Of a stretch of 64,000 bases of DNA, positions 31,888-44,269 are shown piece after piece. The first letter of the stretch is position 1, and each line of letters begins with the position of its first letter. The DNA is from Microdochium bolleyi. Lineage: Eukaryota > Ascomycota > Sordariomycetes > Xylariales > Microdochiaceae. Below the pieces are notes generated by a model, which was not told where the DNA came from, made no database searches, and saw nothing but the letters and a program-made list of their open reading frames with translations. Both the position numbers and the translations under genes were made by a program. The stretch spans positions 1,674,001-1,738,000 of the forward strand of contig KQ964246.1 of NCBI GenBank assembly GCA_001566295.1. The letters run 5' to 3'.

Positions 31888-34800
31888 CGTAGAACCCGGC
31901 AAGCGGAGGAGGGTGTGTCGGGCAGAGGAACAAGTAAGTACTTGTGCGAGTATAGCAGTACATCAGTCAACGCGAATGGGCGTCAAGAGCCGGCCACCAA
32001 CCTTGCGCTCTGCACTTCGCGCATCTGGGAGGGTGTGGGGAGAGTGAAGGAGGCCCTGGTGCTAGCTCGCAGGAGCAGCGAGGCCGTCGTGAGTGGGTGA
32101 TGGCACTGGAGGCAAACCGCCAGAACCGAAAAGGTGACCCTCGAGGGTCCGAGGCGGTGATGAGGCGGGATCGTCGGGATGGCAGTCTACTACTGTCCAG
32201 CCGGCTGGCGCTGCTGCGCTGGTCGCTGCAGACTGAGCACGACGCACCCCCTCCTGGCGGGCACCACCGACCAAGGATGGTCAAGGCTGGGCCTGGAGAG
32301 CAGAGGGCGTGGACTGCAAAGTGGCTCAGCACGACTTGGCCGGTGAGAGAATGGTCGAGCAGGCCCGGCCACGAGCAAACAAGTTGGAATAAGACGGAGC
32401 CACTACCAACTAACAGAGTCCAGCCCCCACCAGCACTAGCTCCCGCTATGGAGATCTGACAGCGTGGGCCTGGGGGAAGCGCGCTGTGGAAGCTGACCGC
32501 TGGCCAAAAGTGGGAAGGCGGGGATTGAGGAGCGGCCAAGGGAAACCGTTGTGCGGCGGGCAGGACCGGGTCTCGGCTGGTGGCAGGAGGGCTGATTAGT
32601 GGCGACCGTTGTGCGCGTGGCCCCGAGTCGGTGAATACGATGGACTCGCGACTTTCTCAGCGCGGCCGTGAGCGTAGCGCAGCCTGCTCACCGGTGCATG
32701 TGGGGTGGGCAGAGGAGGCCACAAGAGTCGTCGAGCGCGGGCTCGCGCGACTAGGGCTGACCTGGGGGTAAGACAAGATACGGAGCACCGGAGAGGCAGT
32801 CGCGGCGGGCAGGCCTGGTGCCAATGCCATGCACTTTGACCAACGCGGACGGACGCGCGAGGCAGGCGGCGGCGGCGGTCAGATGCAGCGTGCGAGACAG
32901 GCAATCGGACGGCGGCGGGCGGCGGAGGCAAGCAACGGGCCTGAACCTTGAGCGGCGCAGCGTCCAGGCAGGAGGACAGGACAGCCGCAGCGGAGATGGC
33001 GCCTGCGGTGCGCTGGAGCGGCGTCGCGGGCAGTTGCTTTGCGAAGGAGCCGCAGGTCGTGCCGGGCAGATGCGATGATGGCGACAGAGAGATGGGGAGA
33101 TGGAGAGGCGGCCCAGAGGAGGAGCCAGGAGCAGGAGCAGGAGGATGAGGGAGATGTCGTCCGGAGACACGGGATCTGGCGGCGCATGTCGCGGAAGGGG
33201 ACCGCTTGAACTTTAGATGGGCCCACGGCGGGAGAGTTGTCAGCATGGATGGACTGCCTGGGCGCCGCCCGAGGCCCTCTGGACGTCGGGCCACAGCGGC
33301 CCTCGAGCAGCCCGTTTCGTCACCAGCCAGTCAGTTTGCCATCGGTGCGCACCCCGGTCCCCGCCGACAACACTGCTATTACTCGTGGCTCGCCGGGAGG
33401 TAGTCCCGAAAGATGGATGGGTTCTAGTCGACTTTCGGTCGCTTCTCGCCGCTCCACCGTCCGGCTTCCCCTCGTCTCCTCGTCCTTTCTCCTCCCTCGA
33501 CTTCTCGCCGACGCTGGCCTTCAACCGCTACCATCCCCCCTCCCCCCCGGCCATCTGCGCCAGCCACCCTCTCACAGATCTCACCAGTCTCAAGTCTTGA
33601 GAAAATAGAGCCATCGGTGCCGAACGGGAAAACGTCGAGCCTGGGCTGCCCATGCTCTGCCTGTGCAAGGGTCGGGATGAGCAAAGCATGACACATGACA
33701 TGCCTGCAGGTGATGATCAGGGTTCTGCAGATTACGCTCACTGCCAAGCGGATGCGCCCTGCCCAGCTTACCTTGACCTGGCCATGCAACCCTCGGACAG
33801 CCTCGAATTGGCGCCTCCCTGGTACGTGAGGTGCCTAAAAACCGAGTCGCAACACAATCGTGCCCGAGATCGAGCCCGAGATCGACTTGACCAGTTCTGC
33901 CAATACTGAGAGCATTGCCACAGTGGCTCCAGACTGCTTACGCCGTGAGATTTTCAGGCAACACGTAGCCGCTCATGCGCTGGCCGAAACTGTCAAGTGA
34001 CCTGGGATGTGTAAGCCGACTGGACCAGATGCTCGGCAGCCACATGTCGTGCGACGGGGAATCTTGGAGATCTGACCACTTGCATTTCGCGCATCGCACT
34101 AGGTGCGTGGAGCAGGGCTGTCGGCCGTGTGACACAATAACGGTATTCTTTGCACACACCATCGTAAGAGTGATCGACAAACGTTGGGACCTTCTCGACC
34201 AGCAGCCATCCATGGTCCGGCGCTACTCCGTCCCTTTTTCAACATTGCTGAAAGTTGGCGGCCATCTGGGACTCGCTCGTCCTGGTCGAGCATCACCATC
34301 CACTTCGTCTGTGGCACCCTTGGATGGCAAGCGGGGCAGTCCGAAGCTGTGCACCGACCATATCGAGAAGTCAAGCTTTTATTTCACCAAAACAGTGCTT
34401 GTTGGTTGCGTCGAGCGGACAATACTGCAACAGTGGGACAAGAGCATTGGTGACAATATCACTCCAAGGCCAACGTCTGACAAGAAAGCCACAAGCATAC
34501 CCTAACTTACGCTTACAAACACGTGGGAACACGCCAGGAGGACATGCCGTTCCTTGGCCCCAGAGCGGCTGCTCAGAAACGAGTCCGGCGCATCTATTCC
34601 CGCATTCCATCGTGGATCTAGCCACCCCCAGGAAGCTAAATTTAAGTTCAGCGGTGAGCAACGAGGTGTGTGGGACCGAGCTGTCGGGTCCTATTGTCTT
34701 GGTTTGGCATTGTTCCAGAAGCTCCTGCTGGACGGAGCGTTGCTGCGGCGCACGCTGAACATTGTGCTGTGTGCAAGCAAACATCGTGACCACTAACAGG

Positions 34801-37800
34801 CTTAGCAAGTGTTGGCGAACGTGTCATGGGCCTTCCTTGTGCGCCTCCCATACATCTTGCGCGGGCCAATCGATCAACGCGCGAGACTGTGTTTGCGGGA
34901 ATGTCAGCAGGTCATTGTAGCCCCATGAGAGAGCAAGAATCGCGCATCGAAAGTGCTGATTCGACTCCACCACCTCAAGTTGTCCAGTCTCTTACAGTTG
35001 CTGACTCGGCTGCAACTGTAAATTGCAACCCTTGCAAGCCCAAGCAGACCAAGGTGGGCGCGCACACACTCACTGGTCAGGTGCCATCATCGCCAACTGC
35101 GACAGCACGCCTTGGGAAACAGGCTGTGGGGCTACCGTCTACACGTCTGACACGAGCCGCTCCGGGAGACCAGGAGCATCTCATCACGCGTCGAGACCCC
35201 TGCCAGCGTTGCACCACAACTGTTCGATTGTTGAAGCTTCGTCGTCACCCTTTGCAGCGCCGCTCCAGAACTTCGCTGCCTTCGCACGCCTTGGGCATGG
35301 CTCCTTTGGCTCGATCTAGGCACCCACGAGAGTCGGACCGGGCCAACGGTCGCTGATATCCCACACTTGACCGCCAATCTGACCCTTTCCATGCGCCCAA
35401 GAGGCCTTCGGTACACCATATCACGGCTCTACATGTGTGTCCTCTTCATTGGCTACCGAGCCAGCGGGTCTTTTACCGTGGCCGGTGGGCTGGGAATCCC
35501 GGATTGGCCCCATGCGAAATCTTGTGACCAAAGAGCGGAAGATCACGTCAATACAAATCGCAATGGTCTGACTCGGGGCGGTTGTGGTCTTGACTCATTG
35601 CCCGCCGCTGCTGCCGGCGGCTATTCATACCTTACCTTCAGGTACGCTTATGCAGAACAGCTAACATGACACACACGGGTGCGTCGCACGTCGCCGTTGC
35701 CCACCACACCGTAAACCAACCACGACCGAGCCTAGGTGATGGACCACGCAACCAGCTACATGACATGACTAAGACGCATGCAGGAAGACATCACACACAT
35801 CGAGTTTCCCGGTTTCCAATGACCTCTGCTGCGGCTAACCGTCTGCAGTTCAAGGCAATGAAGCCAGTGGCAGCACCACAGGACGCACGGGTAATACAAA
35901 GGACACTCCTCAGCACTTGATTGAGCCGCAACCCAGCAATCCTGGGGCGGCGGCAGAGATAGTGCAGGCGACACCGGATCCGTCCAATGCTGGCAATCCA
36001 AGACTTGGCCCTGCATGTTGTTAATTCTGGTCCATGTCTGCAATTGCAGCGGTACCACATGCGACTTCCGTGTACATGCTGCAAATGGATTTCCCATCCC
36101 AGCCTCGCGACCTCTGCCCCCAACCTGCAAGCTGACGTTGTCTACTCGAGCCCACGACAAGAGCCTCGAGACTCTGCTTAATCGTGCATGGTCGGCCAGC
36201 CAATTGACACGCAAAGCTTCGCAAAACAGGCCATTTCTCCTTGGTGGGTTTTTTTAATGCTCACATTGCGAGCCGAGCAAGCCATCGACGGGGCTCTTCC
36301 TATCGGGGACGGCTGTGGGTGTCACCATCACTCAAAGCTGGCTGTCGTGTGTCCGGACCATCTCCTCCACACTCTTCAGCTTCACATAATGCCTGCTTAC
36401 ACAACACCTCGCTCATCATCACAATCCCTTCACATGAGCGGCGGAGGAAGGCCTCGAGAAAGGAATCACATTACGCGGTACCCGGCAAACCTCTGCTGAA
36501 AGACTCCACTGGAATCATGAGATTCCAGGCGGATGATCTAGTACCCGGGCCAATCCAGTGGTCCGGCGCTCGCCCCGACGACTGAGGGTTTCTCCAATGC
36601 ATGGCTGACGCAGGCACACGCAACGGGGCAGATACCCGTGTCTCAGGACGACAGCACAGAAGAGTCAGCGGGGAGGGCGAGGAGAGGAGACGTTGACGCG
36701 AACATGGGGCTTGTCGTCAGCAGCTCTCGCTGGTCCAAGCACAACACGCTAATCTTGTGAGCGTCTGGGTAGTTATATCTCTGAAACCAGGAGATAGCGT
36801 CAGACTGGGGAGCCTTTCCTAGGCAGCTGCGTCTCAGATAATATGGTTTCGTTTCCCGAGAGAAGCTCGGTTTCTACGCTTACCCGGAGAAACACAGCGC
36901 AAGCCTTTCGATCTCTGGATCAACTTTCTCTTCTGCAGACGTTGTGCTATTCAGACACGCGCACGGCCCTCAGCAAATCTTTTGGGTGCGATCGCCACAG
37001 TCGACATCTCGGGTTGCTCCGTCTACACCAGCAGACCATGCCATGGGCCGCATTATGGCTGCCTCCCCGGCCACGTGTTTATGGTAAGAAGTGCAGAGCC
37101 GTCAGCATGACATATGGATCGCGAAAGTTCTGACAGTATACAGGCGGACAGGTATCCGGGGTGGGCTGTTGAGTCAGCTATCTTCGAACTTGCTGAGGCT
37201 CATCATGTCACAATGTGGAGGTATAGCATATCGGCCACGCGGATCGATTTCCTACGTAGCCGTTGTTGCACCAATGTCACTGCAACGCGAGAATCATATT
37301 CGTTCGAACCGGGCTATGTCAATAACTTAACCTGGGAGAGCAAAGCAGTTTGCTCAACGCCTGGTGCTGGGAATAGCTTTGGGGCACAGGACAAATACTT
37401 AACAGCAACTTAAAGCAGAGAGCGAGAGGATCATCACCTCGGCAAGCGACATCGCCCTATGGCTAGGAAGCTCAGGATATGCTATGGGCCAGCCTGTGTC
37501 AGCTCAATTTCACTGTTTCGGACATCTCCATGGATGTCGAAGATCGAGGCATGAAACATCCAACATCAGCTGACCTGACTGCCTGCAGCTCACGAGCAAC
37601 CTGGGGAACGGCACGCACCCGTCAAGTACAGGCGAGCGCAGAACAGGGAAGACCGCCATCAAAGGAAAATTGGAACGTATGCCAGACTTGCCGAGTTTGT
37701 GCTAATACGGCCAAGCGGGCCTGGTACCCCGGAGCAAGCGGCGAAAGCCAAGGAACGGCATGGACCAAGATTAGAGTTTCTTGGCGATCCCTGGGGTCAG

Positions 37801-39206
37801 GCCGCGCTTGCACGATCCCCAGAGAGACTTCGATATGGGCTGACACGTCGTTATGATCGATTCACGGATCGAACTCGAGCGCTTCGAGAAGATGCTCCCT
37901 GGCGATCGACTCCCCCGCTGTCGTGTTGGCGGGTTGAGAATTCTGCATTCGATCCACGCGTTCTCTCGGCACTCCATTCAGGACTCCGCTCGCCGCTGGG
38001 CAGAAGTGGTTTGGTCAATCTTTGAGACCGATCGGGCTAGGGAGACGCACCAAGCAAGAGAGCATGAAGACGAGCGAAGACGAGTCTGCGGGACAATAAT
38101 TGCGTCGGAATCTGGGTTGGCCCCTTGAAGTGTGGGGTATCAAACGCTGTGCTCCCCGGCCGTAACCCAATGCGAACCCAAGGCAACGGGGACTGACAGC
38201 TGTGGAGCAGCCCACAACCCCACTGCGCTACTGGGTTAAGTGCTCGGGACCTTGATGACTGAACACTGCACAGCATAAAACCTTAGTCGAGACAAGTCGA
38301 CGCCAGTGCCGGCGGCGGACGGGAGGCATACGGCCTTGTCTCTGATGGGACCAGCTCGCGTGGAGCGGGCCGGCAGGCGCCACAGACAAAGCGGCCATGA
38401 GCCGGATCGTGCCACCTCCTCGGCTTAGCTCAGCCGCGATCGGACGTGATTGGGGCCTGCACGGACAGGGAAGCGGCAGCCGGTCAAGATCCGCGGGCAT
38501 GAGCACCAGCACGAGCCCTCGAGGTGCAGTTGCAGCAAGTGGCCCTCCTGTTGCTGTTGGTGTTTGGGGCTGCCGGGGTGCCTGGGGCCCGCAAACGTGC
38601 ATGGAGCAGCCGCTCGAGCACCACCTGGGCAGCACCTCCCACTTGCTCGCCGACAAACGGCTGGCCTCGCCAGACGACATCGCCTGCACGCCACAGAAGC
38701 TGCCAACGACACTCCTCCCGTGATGCCTGCCTCTGCCGACCTGCGGACCCCAGGCCGCTGCGGAAGAAAAAAAAAAATTGCCCGTCAAACCTCTTCCATC
38801 CTGCACAGCTGCGGCCACCTCCAGCCTCCTGCACCAAGCGTCCACATCGTCGACCTGCCTTTCCGCCGGGGCTGCACCTCGGTCACGCCAGCGCCGTTTG
38901 GCACCACCATGCCGCTCGGCCCTTTTTAATGGCAGAGCGTCCCGCCCCAGCAGCTCCCTCACCTGCCTCCAGCCTTGACATCGTGTCTTCCCTCTTGTCA
39001 CTGCGGCATGGGCTGCGCAAGTCCCAGCTGATGCTTTCGAGGACAACGTCGGCACAGAAGTTCTCCGAGAGCCTGGGCGTCTCCTCGTCTTCACAGCGAC
39101 AACACAACCCCTCCAGCTAGAAGAGACCTCTCAAGGCTAGACTCTAGCAAATATCTAGGTTCGGCACTACGCCAGCGGCGGCTCGCTTGTTCAGAGTTCT
39201 ACCAGG
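31888..39206. other. Long divergent intergenic region
   Basis: This 7.3 kb separates the starts of the regulator (-) and the kinase-like gene (+). It is the longest gene-free stretch of the window. Open frames of up to about 290 codons occur on both strands in the GC-rich parts (32,000-33,600 and 38,200-39,100), but they overlap each other and have Arg/Pro/Ser-rich compositions without domains. I see no tRNA or transposon signature. Confidence 0.45.
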
Positions 39207-40946
39207 ATGGAGCTATACAACCAGGTCATCGAGAGCGTTGTGCACCCAACAGCGGCCTGGGCCACTGATCTGGCGGCAGCACACGTCCAGCAGAGACTGG
39301 GCGAGACAGCCACACCCGACGACTGGTGCGACTCTCTGCTCAACCCCAAGAACCGGATCGACAGCCTCGCGCCTTATCCGGCAGCGTCATGGCGCGTTGA
39401 TGGCTGTTCCGGGCTGGGGACCCAGTTCTATGCCATTCCGACCTTCCTCCGCAAGCTTCCGCCCATGCGCATGGATGTCTTCATTCCCGAGAACCAGTCA
39501 CCCCGGATCCGCGAGCAGCTGGACCTGGCCGTTGCCTTTCACACCAAGGATGGATCTCGTTTGTCACGACTGGCCGCGCCCAACTTCATCGTCCGAGTGC
39601 TGGAGCGATGGTTGAAGACAGACTTTGCCGACCATGACGATTTTGAGCACTTCTACACAGGTATACCGTTTGGGTCAAGGATCGTCTTTGAGAACCTCTC
39701 CCTGGATGTTCGCCAGGTTCGCGTCATGATGGGGCTCAACCACAATCTAGAGCGTCAATTCATGTCACTTACCACACTCACCACACTGTGGCTCCCAGCC
39801 ATCGAGATGCCCGAGATGATAGATTTCTTTGAGCTGCAGGTTGTCAAAGTCTTGCATGACAGCGTGTGTCTTGTTGACATCCGCGGAGAACTCTTCATTT
39901 TCAAGGCCCTAACCAGTGATGCCAAGTATCTCTATCACGAGCTCAAGACCTTGTGCGCCTTGGAGCCGCACCCCAACATCATCAGTCGCCCCCGCTACAT
40001 AGTGCAAAAGCACTGTAAATTTGGAAGCAAGAAGGCCATCATTGGTTTCACGACACATCACCATGCAAAGGGCACGATTCGGGACGTCTTACCAGCACTC
40101 CGGGCCCATGGCCAACTAGATGCGTCCTCGCAGCTGAAGTGGTCGATACAGCTAGCTGGTGCGCTGGAGCACCTGCGTTTCAACGCCGCCACTTACTATC
40201 CCGACTTGCGCCTCGACAACATGGTACTTTCCAATGATGACAACATTGTAATGGTCGACTTCGAGCAACGAGGTGTATGGTGCGAGTTCGCTGCTCCTGA
40301 GGTCAACGCGATCGAGTACCTTCGTCTGATTGCGACCCAGGAGGATTTTCCGGAGGATCTGAAAGCGACCTATCTGGAGAAGTTGATCGCCATCTTTCCC
40401 GAGTACGAGGCGCTTCAGCAAGACAAGTACGACAACCCCAAGGATGGGTACAATGCGGCGTTTCTAGCTCTTTCGCCCCGCGAGCAGGAAGCCGCCGAAG
40501 TCTACATGCTGGGCAGAGTGTTGTGGTGCATCTTCGAAGGCGTCAGCGGCCCACAGAAGGCAGCGGTCTGGCAGTCCTACCGATGGGAGCCCCATCTCGA
40601 GTTCCCGGAATACGAGCGATGCCCGGATGCATTGCGGGTGTTAATTGACGACTGTACTAAGGGAAGACGAGCCCCTCTAAGCCAGACTGTGATGCGGAGA
40701 AAGAGCCAGATGGTCCTGCAGGGAGATCCGGATGGCGAGCACCAGACCGCCCAGAACGTCATTGCGGCGGCGAGCACATTCTGGAAGAGCGAGGTTGAGT
40801 TCGCGACGAGTTTTCTGGACAACAGGACCGCGCTCAAGTCCACGGGTGAATGGAACGACAACTACTTTGGCCGCCCGACGCTGAGGGAGGTGCTCGGGAG
40901 GCTCAAAGACATCCAAGAGAAGATTGTCAACGGCGAGCACGTCTAG
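39207..40946 (+). CDS. Fungal protein kinase-like protein (DFE variant)
   Basis: This is a single-exon gene of 579 aa; the ATG has A at -3. Residues about 205-400 look like a divergent protein kinase fold. The candidate beta-3 lysine is K233 in LFIFKALTS and the alpha-C glutamate E245 in YLYHELKTL. The catalytic loop is YPDLRLDN with D333 and N338 in place of HRDLKPEN. The metal motif is DFE (351-353) instead of DFG, and an APE motif is at 363-365. No glycine-rich loop is evident. The first 200 residues resemble no domain I know. Because lysine, catalytic Asp, Asn and the DFx Asp are kept, activity cannot be excluded. It is fungus-type and its substrate and pathway are unknown. Confidence 0.75.
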   Translation: MELYNQVIESVVHPTAAWATDLAAAHVQQRLGETATPDDWCDSLLNPKNRIDSLAPYPAASWRVDGCSGLGTQFYAIPTFLRKLPPMRMDVFIPENQSPRIREQLDLAVAFHTKDGSRLSRLAAPNFIVRVLERWLKTDFADHDDFEHFYTGIPFGSRIVFENLSLDVRQVRVMMGLNHNLERQFMSLTTLTTLWLPAIEMPEMIDFFELQVVKVLHDSVCLVDIRGELFIFKALTSDAKYLYHELKTLCALEPHPNIISRPRYIVQKHCKFGSKKAIIGFTTHHHAKGTIRDVLPALRAHGQLDASSQLKWSIQLAGALEHLRFNAATYYPDLRLDNMVLSNDDNIVMVDFEQRGVWCEFAAPEVNAIEYLRLIATQEDFPEDLKATYLEKLIAIFPEYEALQQDKYDNPKDGYNAAFLALSPREQEAAEVYMLGRVLWCIFEGVSGPQKAAVWQSYRWEPHLEFPEYERCPDALRVLIDDCTKGRRAPLSQTVMRRKSQMVLQGDPDGEHQTAQNVIAAASTFWKSEVEFATSFLDNRTALKSTGEWNDNYFGRPTLREVLGRLKDIQEKIVNGEHV

Positions 40947-43900
40947 CTGGACAGTCTTGCTCACTTCTTTTTCCTTTAACAGTAGAGATAATTGAGAGTA
41001 TAGAGGGATAGATCATCCTGGAGCACACGATAGATAGTCTGCGCAAATAAATCATTGCAATTACAGAGTCATACGCCTATTCGAAGAGATTCCTGTATAT
41101 TTTCGACCCCGGGTGCTCCAAACAGACAAGTCGTATCTCTGGCTGTGGTGGCAAACACAGCAAGCAGTCATCCACGAGTCTGCGCAATTGTAGCGCAATC
41201 TCTGACCCGCCGATGTCGGTCTGCAGCCAGACTTATTTCACGGATGGCAGGACAGTGGCTAGTGTTATCGAATCGAGACTGCAATCCCGCCGCCTTCTAC
41301 GTCAAGCCTGCTCCAGCATCTGGAACCCTGTGTCTCCATCTCCGCCAGTGATCCCATCACGAGAGCTTCCAAAGACGACAGGTAGGCACTTCGACAAGAA
41401 TCGAGCACATTGGAAACAGCCTCATACATTTACGAAGAGACCATGCAACGCGCGCGCCCGCGCACGACTGCGAGGGCACCTTCACAGGCTCGTGTTCGAG
41501 GTTGATGTGATCAAGTAGTCAACAGCTATCCACCCAGCTCCCTACCCAGCGCCAGACAATGGCATGGAGGGAACGATGCTGCCGATCCAGGCTTGTGAGA
41601 TATAAGCAAGACATCGTAGCCGAGTTTTCTACAGGCTCGCTGACTTTTGGGCTTCAATTCACAGAGCCTTGAAGTTAGCCACGATTTCTAGGCCTAGTCT
41701 CTCTGTGATGGTATGAATCTGCTTGCCCTGGTGCAGACGTCATTGTAGTATTCTAGACGATGTGTGGGATTTCGAGGCACATCCCTCGTGTCTTGTTCTT
41801 GCGCTACCGTCCTGACTTGCCCGACGCTAGGCTAGAAAGGTAGGAAACGGATACGAGGCTGACGCCAAGGCCAAGGCCCCGCGAGACTCTGGTCTATGTT
41901 TTCTGGTGCTTTAAAGATTTAGACGTCTGGCGTTCCTGATCTGGAGGACGCTTCGTGAGTCAAACACTAAAAAATGAGGATGGGAGAAGGAACGGAAAAG
42001 ACAAAGGAGTCATTTAGTTGCACTACGCAACCCGCCAGACGACCTCTCTGCATTTGCACAGGCTACAGATTATGAGATCATGGAACACCCAGAGCTCGAG
42101 AGAATCAACTGCGAAGGGACCGTCGGGTTCAATGATCGCTGTCGAGTGTAGCCGAAGTGCCCGTCAAATCATGGTCGGCTATAGAGATGTAAGTCACGTC
42201 CTGAAAGGGAAGAAATAACCGTGAATGATGACCCATGTCCGCGTTGGTCCTCTCTCCAGCGACCCAAGGCGTTGCGCACTGCAGAGTCTCACCGCCATAC
42301 GCTGACGGGATGCTATCAAGATAAATCTCTCATAGTAGGGACTGCGAAGAGCCTGCCTGCCGGGAGCACATCTTCGCGATTGTATCTGATGATTCTCTCT
42401 ACACGTGGGTGTGCGCCTGGGGCAGCGCAGAGAGCAAGACCGGGCGGCCGGCGCTTAAGCACGGCGCGGCAAGCAGTGTATGGTTGCGGGTCCCGGCCGG
42501 CCGGTCGCCACAACGGCGGCCCACCCGGGTGCCGGGCGACACGGTGCCGGACGTGATTCGACGGATTCTGGGCGACGCTGCGTGATTCGATAAACTCAAA
42601 GCGATGTTGGCGGGATTCTATCATGAATGCCAGCGATGATGGAGACAAAGATGACGAGCTGAGCCCCGCACATGCCAATTGGAGGTGAAGTAATGCGCCT
42701 ACAATTAATGACTGGCGAGTCGGGAGCATTCGGATTTGTACCAAGGGTAGTGCATTTGAGCCTTGGCGGTTGGTTCTTGCGATCTAGGCAAGCGCTCTAT
42801 TGGCCGAGCGAGACAGCTGGAAGAGATGGGTTGCATGATGCAACGACCTGTGCTTTCATCATGTCGCTTTTGTCGCTTCGCATCCGACCAGTTGGCGCAT
42901 GCTTGCGACTGGTGACAGGAGATGAGGGCTTGTTGGATGCTTGAGGGGAGACGGAGATGATTGGCATGGATGCGAAGCATTATGTCATGCCCACCATGGA
43001 CCACGGTAGTCAGGGCAGATTGTCGTCGTCGGTCTACTCGGGAGCCCAATCATGGCGGAAGGATTGGCCAGAGAACGAAGGCAACGGCCAGAGAACCGAA
43101 GTGGCAGATTGTGCAGTGTTTCAGCCTCGTCTGGGCTCGGGTTGATGCAAGGCGTACTCGGGTCAGGAGAGCAAGAGGCTCATGATTGATGTTGCTTGCT
43201 GGCTTGCTGGGAGCGAAAATCGGAGTTGGTGGCAGCTGGAGAGGGGAGGGAGGAGAAAAGCCTTGGGCCGTGAGAAGCGGCCGTGCCAAGGCGGCCCGAT
43301 GGTGCGGCCGGCTGGGGTCGTTTTGGGGCTTTGCGGCCGTCTTTGGCGGCCACCGGCACCTCTGTGGACCGTTGTGGAGAGGAGGAAACCATGCCAGGCC
43401 GCATCGTGGGCCGTCCGCTGGGCTTTATACAGCGTGGTAGGGCATCCGTGGATGCTCCCACGGGCTGGCTCTCTGTCGGCAGCGCAGCAAAGGCTTCGAG
43501 CCATTGCTTCTAGCACAAGGCAGACACTGCAGGGGCTGGATGCGCTCGAGTGCACCTTCCGCAGTGCACCTAAGAGCCCGGAGCACCCTATTGTACGGGC
43601 CCACCCCCTGCTGCGTCTCCACCCGAGACTTCCCAATCCGCAACCAACCTTGCACCTGCCATGTCTTGCACTGCTTTTCACCGCACTGCACTACATCACC
43701 ACTTCGTTGTCTAAGGCGTCCTGCTTGCTAGCTTCCCCTGGAGCGATCCGTCCACCTGGGCCCTCTTCGCTGTCGCCGACCGTCTTGCGATCTGCCATTG
43801 GCCATCTGAGCGAAGTCTCCCTCCCAATGATGCTGGCGACTTGTTGCTCATGCGCACCCTGAGCGGGCAGTGCCACAATTAGACCTGCCCTGGTGCTGCT

Positions 43901-44269
43901 TTCTGGAACGTCCATGGCCACGGCTTGCCGGGCCACAGTTCGCTCCGGAGTCGACTCCGTAACTCCAACGCCATGCCAGCGTACAGTCGGCCATGGAATG
44001 CCTGGCGTTCGGGGCCGCATTGCCAGACCCAAGGGCCCATGGCAGCCCTGGCGGTAAACTTGCACACATGGGATCCCGGCAGGCCTCGAAAGGCGGCCTC
44101 GGAAGCCAGCGTCATGGCATCGGCTTTGACTCCTGGCCATAACCACCACTCCATGATGGCTCCTCGCTATATATCATGACCGCGGACATCCGTCTTGGTT
44201 CTGTTTCACTTTGGATCACCACATTCATGCCATACTTTACTCTCACACCCATCACCAGTGTAGACGTCG
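40947..44269. other. Intergenic between the kinase-like gene and the next plus-strand gene
   Basis: This 3.3 kb contains the A/T-rich 3' flank of the kinase-like gene (40,970-41,060). I find no supported gene in the rest. A TATA-like element near its right end is listed separately. Confidence 0.45.
44168..44174 (+). promoter_or_regulatory. Candidate TATA box of the 453-aa protein gene
   Basis: TATATAT lies about 100 bp upstream of the proposed start codon at 44270, in GC-rich surroundings. Position fits a fungal core promoter. Confidence 0.45.

Noticed and set aside
38228..39094. 288-codon minus-strand frame left of the kinase-like gene
   Set aside because: It overlaps plus-strand frames of similar length, is Arg/Ala/Gly-rich, and has no domain.
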